Shown here: piece by piece, positions 53,165-63,814 of the stretch
How the letters are laid out: the number at the start of each line of letters is the position of its first letter
How positions within the stretch are numbered: position 1 is the stretch's first letter
Origin: Zasmidium citrigriseum
Taxonomy: Eukaryota; Ascomycota; Dothideomycetes; Mycosphaerellales; Mycosphaerellaceae
DNA: 64,000 nt
NCBI GenBank assembly: GCA_002786025.1
Contig: NHNW01000004.1
Location: forward strand, 62,001 to 126,000
Direction of reading: 5' to 3'
The notes under the pieces: generated by a model
The model's input: the letters and a program-made list of their open reading frames with translations, nothing else
Told to the model about the DNA's origin: nothing
The model's database searches: none
Translations under genes and position numbers: made by a program

Positions 53165-55212
53165 TCAAAACTGTTCTTGGGCACTGCTTAAACGCAGCGA
53201 TTCGGGTATCTCGGAAATCGATCGTGTGCTCTCGTTCGTCCGGAATGCTCTGGTCTGCTCTGGCCGCCGCCGGCCGCCCTGCAGAATAGAAAGGTTAAGA
53301 AAGAAAATCACATACGTACAAACTCTTCAGCGGCCTCGCTGAATGCGTTGCTGGAGTTGCTGGCGCTGTCGTCGTTGTTGCCCTTGTTGTCGCTGGGGCG
53401 CTCGAGGATGGTTCCGCGGGCCATGGCTTTGAGTGGAACGCACTCATGTCAGCAAGTTTCGCAGGAAGATTTTCGGCCGATTGAAAGACATACCTGCTGG
53501 AACGGTCTCGCCGTCGTCGTAGCGGATCACGTTCTCCTCGTCGTCATCGTCGCCGTACTCGTCGTCGTCCTCCTCCATATCTTCCCAGTCGTCCTCATCG
53601 TCCTCATCGTCATCAACGTCTTCCCACTCGGATTCGTCGTCGTTCTCCTCGTCGTCCACGGTCTTCCATTCGTCCTTATCGTACTGCACAACCATCGAAT
53701 CGTCCGACTCGTACTCCTCGTCATCTACGTCTTCCCACTCGGATTCGTCGTCGTCGTCTTCCGACTCGTCCTCGTCGTCCTCGTCGTTCTCGTCGTCCTC
53801 GATCGCTTCTTCTGCGCCTTCGTCCGGGAAATATACCCGACGAGTCCCTGATGCTCTGTGCAGGCGTTCGAGCTGACGCCGGAGCAGCGACGACGTTGGC
53901 GCGAGTGAATTGACATCAGTCTCTGGTGCCGGTGGCCTTGGAACATGGACTGGGTAGCTATGACCTCCTACAGATACCGACTCAGGAAGCGCTGGACATT
54001 TATCCGAATCTCGATCGATCGTTGTCGCCATGGTCGAAAATGTCCCAGCCGATGATTGTGCAGTCGATGGCTCCTCGCTGGACGTCGTGGAGACGGAAAC
54101 GGCATCGCCGCTCAGGGGTGACTTCTTGCGATACGAGCCGCCGAAGATCTGGACGCACTTGTCCGACTTGATGGCGGTGTTGATGTTCTTGAAACCTGTG
54201 CCGACGCCGGCCACCATCTTGTCCAAGACGGTTGGTGGTGGCTTCCACACGTGGTTCTCGTACTTCGTCATGTCGATTCCGACGATCTTTGGATTGGGGA
54301 CCTCATTTTCTGGGAGTGTCCAATGCTTGCCCTTCACCCAGAAGACTTCATTGCCCGGGATGCCGTAATGCTGTCTGGCGTAAAGCTGTCCCTCCTCTTT
54401 CGCAAGGTCGACTTTCACCTGCTCGAGCTCCTTCTTGCAGAGCCTGGGAAAGTATGGTCAGTAGTCGCAAGCACTTTCATCGAGTGTACGTCAATAACTT
54501 ACCCCATGGCCACTTTGTCCGGTGGGTAAACGGTGTCGAGGCGCCGGTGAAAGTTCGACAACTCCTCTCGCAATCTATGCCGATGGAATGTCGCGTCGGC
54601 GATCCTCTTCTTCATCGCGCGGATTTCGGGATCTGTCTCCGGAGTGTTCTTGGGATAGTCGCTGAAGTGGACGCATTTACGCGGATCCATCTCTTCGGCG
54701 AGCGGATAGTCGACGCCCTCTTTGGAGAACTCTGGGTCGACGGTCCTGACTTTGTCGCATTCATGCTTCAGGGCCGCGTAGCGATATATCTGGCGTCTGC
54801 GCATGGCATTCTCGCGGAGGATCCTGCGGACGTGTCAGCTGGAGCCATCTGTCTCGAGGTGTGTGAGGGGCGTCTGAGGTGCTGTGTCCATCTTCGACTG
54901 CTCGGAAGGCAGTGATCAGATGGGGATCACACCGGCGGATACTCACCAGGCTTCGTTGTTGTTTGAGCTATACATATCAAGCTCGTTCTCCTCGCTGTCT
55001 GCCTTTAGCATTGCCGTTGTTGGATTTGGTATGACAGTGGGGTCGATCTCGTTGTGGCTGTCTGCCCTCGGCACCAACGGCGTCCGCACCGTTGGCTCCA
55101 TCTCTGGGATATATCGTGGCGCCTCCATGATCCAGCGCTGTTCGTCGGTCATGGTGTCGTCGGTCATGGTGTCGTCGGCCATGGTGTCGTCGGCCATGGT
55201 GTCGTCGGCCAT
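53165..55212 (-). CDS. Acidic repeat-containing hypothetical protein
   Basis: I do not recognise a family. Exon model on -: 55212-54947, 54823-54503, 54443-53494, 53426-53320, 53278-53165; 585 residues. The last intron is only 41 bp; if it is not spliced the protein ends at 53308 with FVRM. The start is at a run of five in-frame ATGs 15 bp apart (MADDT MADDT MADDT MTDDT MTDEQ). A basic helical part follows (NAMRRRQIYRYAALKHECDK, KKELEQVKVDLAKEEGQLYA) with a conserved-looking YGIPGNEVFWVKGKHWTLPE. The second half is a highly acidic Asp/Glu/Trp stretch with repeats like DESEWEDVDDEE. No signal peptide or membrane helix. A nuclear or chromatin role is possible from composition only. Confidence 0.6.
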
Positions 55213-55218
55213 GATGTC
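55144..55218. repeat. 15-bp in-frame tandem repeat carrying the start codon
   Basis: Five units of period 15 (GGTGTCGTCGGCCAT on +) place ATG codons on - at 55212, 55197, 55182, 55167 and 55152. Just outside lies a GAGC microsatellite (55247-55270). Confidence 0.85.
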
Positions 55219-56249
55219 GTAGTGGTTTGCATGAGGGTGTTGTGGGCGGGCGAGCGAGCGAGCGAGCGCCCGCGTGACTAGTGGCGACAAACGACGACAA
55301 ACGGCGACACATGAGGAAGGAGCGCGAGATTTTGCATTCACTCTGTCACTTTTGTCTTCACTCTCGACTATTCACAAGAAATTTGGAGGCAGGGACTGCT
55401 AAGTGACTGTCCTTGTGATTGTTGTCTCTGACTTGGGAAATTCACTTGTAGTAGTCTGCTTTCACGCTGCTAGCCTCAGAAGTGAATCTGGGTTAGGACT
55501 AGAGTGAGCGGGAGAGTGAGGTCAGATGTGATCAATTTGATGCTTTAGGATGCATCTAATAGATTTCTTGAACGCTCACTACGAGTCTCGCAAAGAGTCG
55601 CCCCCAGTATCCCGTGCAGTGCGAGTCCAGTGTGAAGTGATGCTGCTGCGGCGACGACAGCAAAGGCTCTCAGCCCGACAGCTACCTCATGACGCTCCCG
55701 TCATGCCAGATGCACCGTTTTCTGAAATCAAGACTGTTGCGATGCTGTCGTATCAAGCGCTGACTTGTCTACAAGCCGTTTGCTTTTGAGGTGATGTTAC
55801 TTTGCTAGCGTCTGGGCATCACGTGATGCAATCTGAACTAGGAAGGTACGAGATTGGGGAGACTTGTTCAGTCGACATGCATATCCCGGCGATTGGATAC
55901 ACTTTATCTACCCTTACCTGTGCCTTTATTTCTGCCTTTGCTTCTGCCTTTACTTGTGCGTTTACCTTTTCCCCCTCTGAACTGCATTGCAACCTTCACT
56001 TCCTACTTTACTTCCTCGTTCACTCGTTAAGATGGGTTCATAAATGACTGGGATGACTGGGATAAAGAGAAAGAGACATCTATTCCGAAATTATGATCAT
56101 CTGTACTGGGTCGTCTGCTAATAAAACATCATGGATCGTGCTGTCGAAGCCGCCGTCCATCTATCGCCTTGGGGTATTCTTATCATTACAATCGCCGTTC
56201 TCCCAAAGAAAGCAGTCTCCTCAATCCTCGTAATTCCAAACGCAAAGGC
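55213..56249. other. Intergenic with a 12-bp tandem repeat
   Basis: About 1 kb without a gene. At 55921-55968 four 12-base units (TGCCTTTATTTC, TGCCTTTGCTTC, TGCCTTTACTTG, TGCGTTTACCTT) form a pyrimidine-rich microsatellite-like tract. Confidence 0.55.
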
Positions 56250-57597
56250 TCAAAGCATGAAGAAAGCAAGAGCGACACTGAACAGCGAACCGCCGATCAT
56301 GCCCTGGGGCAAGGAGGCATCGCCAGTCGAGGCCTCGATTCCGCTGGAGGTAGCAGCAGGGCCAGACACAGTGTTGGTGCTCGAGGTCATGGTGCCATTA
56401 ACACCTGCGGTCGGCTGGGTCGCAACACCGGTGCTGACTTCTGCGGCGCTGGTATTCGCACCAGGAGCAGCGGAGCCAGTGATAGTCGAGGAGACGGCGA
56501 CCTGGGTCTGCTCAACGTTGTCCACACTATGGCTTGACGATGGGGCCTGGGTAGCTGTGCTGGCGACAGAGGTGCTCGATGTGGCGGAACCAGATGCGGA
56601 AGTCGAGGAAGAGCCAGAAGCCGAAGCAGACGCAGAGCTGGAGGAGCCGCCGCTAGCGGTGCACCCATTGCCCGAAGTGATGATTTCGATGCTATCCCAC
56701 GAGCCGCTTCGGTCTCCAAACTTGTACTCGCACGCGGGGTTGTAGCTCTGGATGCTCACATCCTTGACATACATCTTGAATGGGGCTTGGCTGAAGTCGG
56801 TCTTACCGCCAGCCCATGTCACAGTGCCCGCATTTTCGCTGTCGCCACCTGCCCAGTTGCCCAGCTAGAGTCCCTGTTAGCTTCGTTGTTTGGCAACGTG
56901 AGGGGTCCGTCATCTTACCTTGAGACGCATTGGAGTCTGTGGGTAGTTCTGGCCATAGACGGTCAACTCATTGGAGTACGTCAGAGTTCGAATGGTAGTG
57001 CCGTCGATGATCCATTCGATGCGGTCCTTGTTCCAATCGACGGAGTAGGTGTGCCAAGTGTCCTGAGTGTCGGAGACAGCGTGAATCTGCGAGCGCTCGT
57101 ACGAGGTAGTATTGCCTTTGCCTGTTATCGGTTAGCATCAGGGGAACTTATGCTCAAGAAGAAGTGGAAGACAAACCGAAGAAGTTGCTCTGCACCTCGT
57201 TCGGAGAGCCACCGAGGAACTCCCAATCGATCTCGTCGAGATCGTCAGACTCGAGGACGATGGAAGACACGATTCCAGTCCCAGCAGCTGCCTTCATGGT
57301 GACGTCGAATCGACCGCCGAGGACATAGAAGTCCGTCTCGATGGTAGGGGCCTGTCCGGACTTGGAGATCTCGAAGACTGCGCCATCGCTACCGTACTCG
57401 AGGTTAGTATATGCCGCGGCGCTCCAGGAAGCATTCGCGCTCGAGCCCTGGGTGAAGTCGGCGGTGTATGAAGCAGTGTTCAGGCCGGTATCATTCGGAC
57501 AGGTCTTCTTGGTGGGGTCGCATTCAGTGCTCGTCTGAGCAAAGGCAGATGGAATGACGACCGCAAGGGCCGCGGCGGCAGGAGTGGAGAATCGCAT
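56250..57597 (-). CDS. CRH-type GH16 cell-wall transglycosylase, GPI-anchored
   Basis: Exons 57597-57177, 57121-56919 and 56864-56250 on -, 412 residues. Signal peptide MRFSTPAAAALAVVIPSAFA, then the GH16 catalytic motif DEIDWEFLGG with E122, D124 and E126 as nucleophile, helper and acid/base. After exon 2 come HTYSVDWNKDRIEWIIDG and TPMRLKLGNWAGG. The last third is Ser/Thr-rich and ends in a hydrophobic GPI signal (MIGGSLFSVALAFFML). CRH enzymes join chitin to beta-1,6/1,3-glucan in the wall. The unspliced frame extends upstream to 57741, but only 57597 gives a signal peptide at the N-terminus. Confidence 0.93.
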
Positions 57598-58848
57598 GGC
57601 CGTGTAGTCCGACTGTGTTGCTGTCTCGATCGCGAAGCCGACAAGAGCGAGTGTTGAGAAAGTGGAGGTCGAAGAGGTGCCAAGGAGAGGTTGCGAAGCT
57701 GAAAGAGTCAAGAAGCGAGTGGCAGGCTGACGCAGAAACACCGTTCACAAGATCAAGCGGCCGCAGCAAACAGTGGCACGTGTTGCAAGCAGCAGAAGAG
57801 CAGGAATGTGAAGAAAGAAAGAGCGCACGTCACAGAATGGAGACCAATCCTATTTGTATACGCAAGCTCTGTGGCAAGCCCTTTGTACTTACTGACTCCC
57901 AAGTGGCCCAATCTGGCAGCGCTCTCAAGAGCCGCGCTCTAGATGATACTGAATCCTGCTGCAGGTACACGCCGGCAACACCGCTAGCGGCCGCGACCAG
58001 TGGAGAGTCGCTGTCTTGCTTGCGTTGCATTCGTTCTCTGAGGATTCAGGGTGGTCGTCAAGCCGCTAGCAGTAGGTGGACCTCTCGGTCTCGCTTCGTC
58101 ACCTCGTGTCGTAGCACCATCCGGCCGAGCAACCACTGGAATGACGACCGGGCCATCTCGCGGCCGTTTCGACTGCAAGCAGCAAGAGCCATCACAATCG
58201 GGCTGACCCAAGAGCTGACCACCCCGTGGAGCTGGATCGTGGGTTGGTGCCAGCCTTGGATAGATGAAATGGTGGTGAAACGTCATGCTCTCGATGCGCT
58301 CAAGGGTGAAACTGCTTCCGTGCCACTGGCGACCAGAAAGCCGCCCACCGGGCAGACGACGAAGCGCTAGGAGCTGCGCAGGCACACACGAATGGCGGCG
58401 CGTGTCCCAAGACGCCGCTGGGCAGTCAGACAAGGACTTGGCCCGTATCAGCGAAGGGGAGGGTGAAAGGCGACGTCGATTTTGACTCTCGGCTGTGACT
58501 TTGCCGGGGCTGACGGCACGTGTGTGCCGGCAAGGCCGCGTCACGAGCGTGCTGCGCACTCGCTGCTTCTAATTTTGCAGCGGCAACAATGGCTGAATGG
58601 CAGCCGAGAGATGTCCATCTTGCGATACGAATACCAAGCACTGAAGAAGCTCTGGACAAAGAAACCGGTCGTCCTATCATTGGAATTCACGAACACCGAA
58701 CGTCAATCCTAGTACTGCTACATTGTCAGTGCAGACGAAGGGACCACCAGTTCCACCATCTAAGTCCATCTCGCACGAGTGTCTCAAGCCTCGCGGAGGT
58801 CAATGCGACTGATCGTGAAGTCTCCACAGTCGTGTTGAACAGATTCGT
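57598..58848. other. Intergenic region with no assigned gene
   Basis: About 1.25 kb. A short + frame near 58588 (MAEWQPRDVHLAIRIPSTEE) looks protein-like but could not be extended or assigned. The frame on - at 58726-58971 belongs to the repeat unit described separately. Confidence 0.35.
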
Positions 58849-58971
58849 TTCAGCAACGTCATTCAATGGGTCTTCAGTCCCCTGAGTTGCGGTCACAGAT
58901 GCCAAGTTCCGTTCAAGAAATGTAAGTTCTCGCCTCAGATCAGTCCTCAGATCAGTCTTCATATTCGACAA
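58726..58971 (-). pseudogene. Possible remnant of a coiled-coil protein gene (left repeat copy)
   Basis: On - this frame reads MSNMKTDLRTDLRRELTFLE then NLASVTATQGTEDPLNDVAE and more, 81 codons. The second copy (59374 to about 59180 on -) has the same TFLER...LASVNASQDSTDPLFDVA core but diverges afterward. Two related peptides plus repeating TDLRTDLRREL suggest a decayed or duplicated coding region rather than noncoding sequence. No family is recognised and neither copy has a convincing full gene model. Confidence 0.35.
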
Positions 58972-59374
58972 ATCTTGGCTTCAGAGCAGTCCTCACATTA
59001 GATAAGTTCTGGCCTCACATCGGTCCTCAGATCAGTCCTCTATTTGGGCAAGTTCTCGCCTCATGTCGGTCCTTAGATCAATCCTCAGATCAGTCTTCAC
59101 ATCGGACAGCTTCTCGCCCAAGAGTGGTTCTCAGATCCGTCTTCACATTCGATGAATCTTGGCTTCAGAGCAGTCCTCACTTTGAACAAGTTCTCGTCTC
59201 AGATCGGTCCTTAGATCCGTTCTGGCCAAGTCCTACGTTGACATACCCAACATTGGTTGTTTGCTGCCTTTGAAACCCTTTGGGAAATGCTCTGGGTAGC
59301 ATTGCAACGTCAAACAAGGGATCTGTACTATCCTGAGATGCATTCACGGATGCCAGGTGGCGTTCAAGAAATGT
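58849..59374. repeat. Degenerate minisatellite flanked by 75-bp direct repeats
   Basis: 75-bp copies at 58849-58923 and 59300-59374 are 73 % identical by eye and in the same orientation. Between them (58924-59225) about seven imperfect units of 33-58 bp each begin like AAGTTCTCGCCTCAG and contain CCTCAGATCAGT-type subrepeats. On the - strand both flanking copies encode a similar peptide (TFLERxLASVxAxQ...DPLxDVA), and the inner units encode TDLRTDLRREL-like stretches. Confidence 0.75.
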
Positions 59375-59498
59375 TGGTATCGACGATTTGAAGGCCCGTT
59401 CAGCAAGTTCGAATCATTCCTGTCCTCGCTCTTCTCTTTGCATAGATACATCAAGTCGTGTCTCATGTCATCCCTTTCCGTCTTCCTCTCGCCAACGA

Positions 59499-61877
59499 TC
59501 ACATGCTGAGGAACAGCTGTTTCATCTTGGGATAGTTGGGCGTACCCAATCCGGTCACCTGCAAAGACATTAGCATTCGCAAGGAAGGGGGTAAAGGAAC
59601 TTTGTGAGACATACAGGATCCCATCCGGTCGCGGCACTGAACCCTGGCGTGCCACAGCCCTGATTCCCACCTTCGGTGATATCATTGAAGACCTCTGGAT
59701 GAGCGTACGCCACGGGATTGATGAAACCGATCGAGCTCTTGCCGAAGTTGTATCTTGCCTCGTTGATCAAGGTCAAAATCGAACCGAGCGTTGGCGACGA
59801 AGCCGAAGTGCCGTAGACCAAAGCCCATTTGCCATCAATGGCGACAACATAGTTGGCTCCATTGGCTGAAATGTCCGGGAAGCCTCTCGTCTGCTGAGAG
59901 TTGTTGAAGCGGTCGGCCCCGTACGGTGGTGGGTGATTCTTGAACCAAGAGTGTACAGCGTTCGCTTGATAGCTGGGAAGACCGAATACGTTTGAGAAAC
60001 CGCCACCGGAGTAGATGACTGTCTCGCAGGCTTGCTCTGGCTGAGTCCTAGATGCCAGAATGTTTGTGCCGGGCTTGACCTGCGTGGCGCCGACGGACGT
60101 GATGTAAGGGCATGTACCTGATGGAAGAATACAGGGTTAGCAGATGTCTCAAATGGTTAGAATCGCCTCTGCCATTCGGTGTACCTACTTGGGAAGGATG
60201 GATTGAAACGTCCGCTGGTGCCGTTATTATATGGTGCATCTGCGCCTGCGCCATCGATGCACTGGCCGCCGTTACCAGCAACACCATAGTCGCCGCTGCT
60301 GTAGAGGACGGAAACGCCCATAAGCCCCAATTTCACTATCGATCCCAAGTGGTTAGTCGATGGCATTGATGAACATGTGATATCAGCTTACTGTACTCGT
60401 TGCACTGTCGCATCTCGTAGGCCGGAGTCAAGTCATGTTCGTTGTAAGCATACGATGTACCTGTGAGGCATCTATTAGAACAGGCCAAATACCACTGTTC
60501 AGAGGGAGTCTGTCTTACTGATCACTTTCGTAGCGGCAAATCCACCACAGTTCTTCGGACCTTTGTAGCAGCTCTGCGAGGCCGGCGAGCAATTGGGATC
60601 TGGGTAGGCTGAGTCTTGAGTGGGGTCATCTCCTGAGCAATACGTGCTATCAAGGGCGTCAAGGAAGTCGTTGAAGGAACCACCCTCGACAGCATCGCCG
60701 ACCTGATCCGGATTAGCACAGGCGTCTGAGCATCAACAAGATCCCCCATCCACATACTTGATACAGCGTGACAGCCTGAGGGTAGACGAGTGTCATTGCA
60801 TACTCCAAGTCCAGATCCGACTCGCCATTGAACCCAAACGACATGTTTGTTTGCTGAACATAGCCTCCGTCGATCGAGTCGAGAATTGGCCGCTCACCGA
60901 CCTGCTTCGTGCTGAAGTTCTTGAAGAACAAATCCAAATCAGAAGGCACGTATGCTTGAGGAGTGTACTCGACGATGCCATAGCTGTTCTGTGGGTTCTT
61001 GCTTGAGCCAGGCGGGAACTTGTAGAGATATCTCAAACACCACGGAGTGATCTGAGTGTCGCAGTTCTTGAGCTCCTTGATGATGTCTGAAAGAGGGGGT
61101 TGTCAGATTTCTCGTAAAATCAGCAAGGCTGTGCATCCTCTCACCTGAATGTGGCAGCCACCAATGGTTCCACTTGGGGAGAGATCCTCCACCTGGCTTG
61201 CCAGGGTTCTTTGGGTTCCATGGCGACCATGGGCCAAACTTCCTCTTCTCCAATTCGCTCTCAGGCTCTCCTCGCCTCTTGAGCTTGGCGTCAAAGTGAA
61301 TAGAAGGATATACGAAGTCGATCTTATCTTTCAGAGATGCCGGAATCTTGTACTCCTCGCATGCAACGTGTGGCTGTCCAGTCTCTTCGTGCTCGTAAAC
61401 GTGGTACTTGGTGTCAAGCAGTCTCTCGGCCTCGTCGATTGTGGCATCGAAAGACAGCCATCCCATGCTCTGGGTCTTGCGGATACGCTCGTCGTGAATG
61501 CCTGCTGACGCGAGCCAGACTTTGACAGCGTCAACGTGGTCTTCGTGCGGCATGAAAGCATTCGCAACCTCTTCAGCGCTCCAGTGTTTGCCGTACTTTT
61601 CCGATCCTGGACTCGACACATCCATGAGCCATTCGTGAGCTTGGTCGAGGTTGCTCTGAGCGAGAGCGATGCGCATTGGAAGGATGGAGCTTCCATCGAC
61701 CGTGTACTTCTTGGTCCATCCTGGTGGCAGGTTGCTTCTCTTCTCATGAACGACAAGCGGGCTTGAAACAGGTGAAGCAAAGCTGGTAGCCACGAAGGCA
61801 CCCGCAACGAAAAGATTTGAAAGCAACATCGTACTCACGGAGCTTCGCACGAAGCAGAGTTGTCGCATCTTGCACAC
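59499..61877 (-). CDS. Secreted tripeptidyl peptidase, sedolisin family S53
   Basis: Seven exons on -: 61877-61145, 61086-60758, 60702-60519, 60460-60392, 60335-60189, 60117-59615, 59558-59499; 674 residues. A signal peptide (VSTMLLSNLFVAGAFVATSF) precedes a pro-kumamolisin propeptide (HEWLMDVSSPGSEKYGKHWS, about residues 80-100). Catalytic residues: Glu and Asp in GESDLDLEYAM (about 335-339), oxyanion Asp in VLYSSGDYGVAG and Ser in GTSASSPTLG (about 587). Calcium-site sequence FNDITEGGNQGC follows. Sedolisins release tripeptides from protein N-termini at acid pH outside the cell. Start may be MCKMRQ (61877) or MRQLC (61868). All phases agree; the last exon is 60 bp. Confidence 0.92.
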
Positions 61878-62848
61878 AACGGGGCATCGATCTTATGTAC
61901 TCTTCAGTCCACAAGTGCCATATTGTTATCGAGCGGGAAAACAAGTGCGTGGTCACCTTCCTGAACAGGGCATGCTCCATCGCGTAGAGCCCACGCAGCT
62001 CGAGAATCGTCAACATGGCAGCTCCCATAGTGACGATGACGGTGGTGGAAGCCAGGTGACTGCTTGCAGGGTGGTCGCATGCGAGCACGCGAGGTTGTGT
62101 CGGCCAGTTGCAGCGCTTGGATAGCGATAGCGTAGTGCCGGGCCTCCACTACGCATCGGTTGGCTTCTTCCCTCACCAAGAAAGTGTCGAGAAAGAGGGG
62201 AGCCAAGGGTTTCGATGCAAGATAATGAGCGGTAGAGTTCGGGCCACGGCTGAAGAAGACAATAGCTCAGGAACAAGATTGCAGTAGCGGTGAGCTTGAA
62301 GCACGTCAAGACACTGCAAGATAGCAAAAGCACCTGTGACTCCTGCCAAATTTGGACTGGCGTCCAAGTTGGATGAACCGGATCGACATTGTTCCAGTTT
62401 GGTCCCGCCTCCACATTTTCCGTGCCTCGAAGCCGAGCACAAGAATCGATGGTCGACAAGCGGTATCACTTTCGCTGAAGAACGCTGTATGCCCTGAGTC
62501 GCGTTGTGGCCTTCGTGTGCAACAAATCCTCCTAGGGTCGCAAATGTAGTGCAGCGTTAATAGGCTTCTTTGACTGGAGAGTAGCAGCACATGCTCACAT
62601 GCCCGCATACAAGGTGGCTTGACTAGATTGGGGAGGTGTCAGTGGTTCGGCAGTAGTCGATGAAATGGTGTAGCACTGAATAATAGAAACCCACTCACAC
62701 ATGAAGCGAACATCATGGCCGAGACGGAACAAGTGGATTCGCGGGATTTGCGTGTTCGCTGAAGCTTTGGACAGTCGCGCATTGGTCTGCATCGCAGCGT
62801 GGTAACTGCAAGGTCTTGAAGCTTGATGTGATTGATATCCTGCAAATA
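61878..62848. other. Intergenic, no gene seen
   Basis: About 970 bases between the sedolisin start and the AlkB stop. Only short shadow frames are present. Confidence 0.45.
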
Positions 62849-63814
62849 TTAGCCCTTCCACAAGGCCATCTCGCGCTGCTCGGCATTCCATTTATACGCC
62901 TCCCCGCTCCCGACATTGTACTTATAATAGTTCTCCGTGCCACCCCTCACCATTGCTCTTCTGAGAGTGATGTTGATCCTCCCTTTGTCGGCATCTCCAG
63001 ACTTTCGTTTTGGAATGCTATGAAGCCAATTACTTTGGGTCTTGCCTTTCATCAAGATCATGTCTCCAGAAGATAGCGGTAGTTTGGTGGGCTTCGTCTC
63101 AGAATCGTGTTTAGATGCCGTAGGTTTGTGTTTGAGAAGAAAGTCTCGTTTCGCTCCCAACGAGAAGGATGCAATAGCTGGGTCTGTACCCAGAAACCGC
63201 TCATCATCGCTGTGGTACGAGATGCTGTCGTTTCCATCGGCATAGTAGTTGACAAGAGCAAAGTTGAACTGACAGCCTGTCGCATTTTGGGTGAGTTCTC
63301 TGAGTACTTCCAAGCATTGTGGAATCGGTCGTGGCTGGCAACTGTAGGTCCCTTTCTTAACAGGCTTACCATTAGCCGCGTCGACAATAACCCCAGTCTC
63401 ATCAAAGCGTAACGTCTCGTCGAGACCAAAGACTGACGTCCAGCGGGGTGTATTGATCTGTGTCTCTGTCGGTCCACGCTTGATCGTGTACTTCACACGG
63501 TAAAAGAAGAGCTCGCGTCGAAGAAACTCGAAGAGGTCGCCTTGTATATCCCTTGGGATGTATGGGGAGAAGTAGAGCAAGTCCAGGTCGGGCTGATCGT
63601 TGATTACGCGTCCATCCGAAGCTGGTACAAAATTGAGCATCTCTCGAATACTTGGTGGTAGATGTGGCAGCGAGAAAGGATATGTAGAATGGCTCGAGAC
63701 TGCTTGACCCGAGACATTGGGAGGATGGTCATGTTCTTGATCTTCTGCAGGTCTCGATTTTTTGTTGGCAGGTGCACCGAAGAAGCTGTCCAGCGTGCGG
63801 TTCCTCTTCGACAT
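62849..63814 (-). CDS. AlkB-family DNA/RNA demethylase (ALKBH2/3-like)
   Basis: One exon, 321 residues. Iron ligands H201 and D203 (SISYHSDDERF) and H265 (NWLHSIPKR) are present, and the 2-oxoglutarate and substrate arginines are in RINITLRRAM (R279, R285). The nucleotide-recognition lid and TPRWTSVFGLDETL lie before the core. The family removes 1-methyladenine and 3-methylcytosine by oxidative demethylation using iron, oxygen and 2-oxoglutarate. Residues 5-12, NRTLDSFF, resemble a PCNA-interacting box (QxxLxxFF) with Asn for Gln, and KKSRP beside it could be a nuclear signal. This suggests repair at replication forks; that is inference. Confidence 0.92.
   Translation of the reverse strand: MSKRNRTLDSFFGAPANKKSRPAEDQEHDHPPNVSGQAVSSHSTYPFSLPHLPPSIREMLNFVPASDGRVINDQPDLDLLYFSPYIPRDIQGDLFEFLRRELFFYRVKYTIKRGPTETQINTPRWTSVFGLDETLRFDETGVIVDAANGKPVKKGTYSCQPRPIPQCLEVLRELTQNATGCQFNFALVNYYADGNDSISYHSDDERFLGTDPAIASFSLGAKRDFLLKHKPTASKHDSETKPTKLPLSSGDMILMKGKTQSNWLHSIPKRKSGDADKGRINITLRRAMVRGGTENYYKYNVGSGEAYKWNAEQREMALWKG

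Noticed and set aside
58588..58710. MAEWQPRDVHLAIRIPSTEE frame as a possible gene
   Set aside because: The short peptide looks natural but stops after about 40 codons in its protein-like part, with no convincing splice continuation or family match; left as unassigned intergenic.
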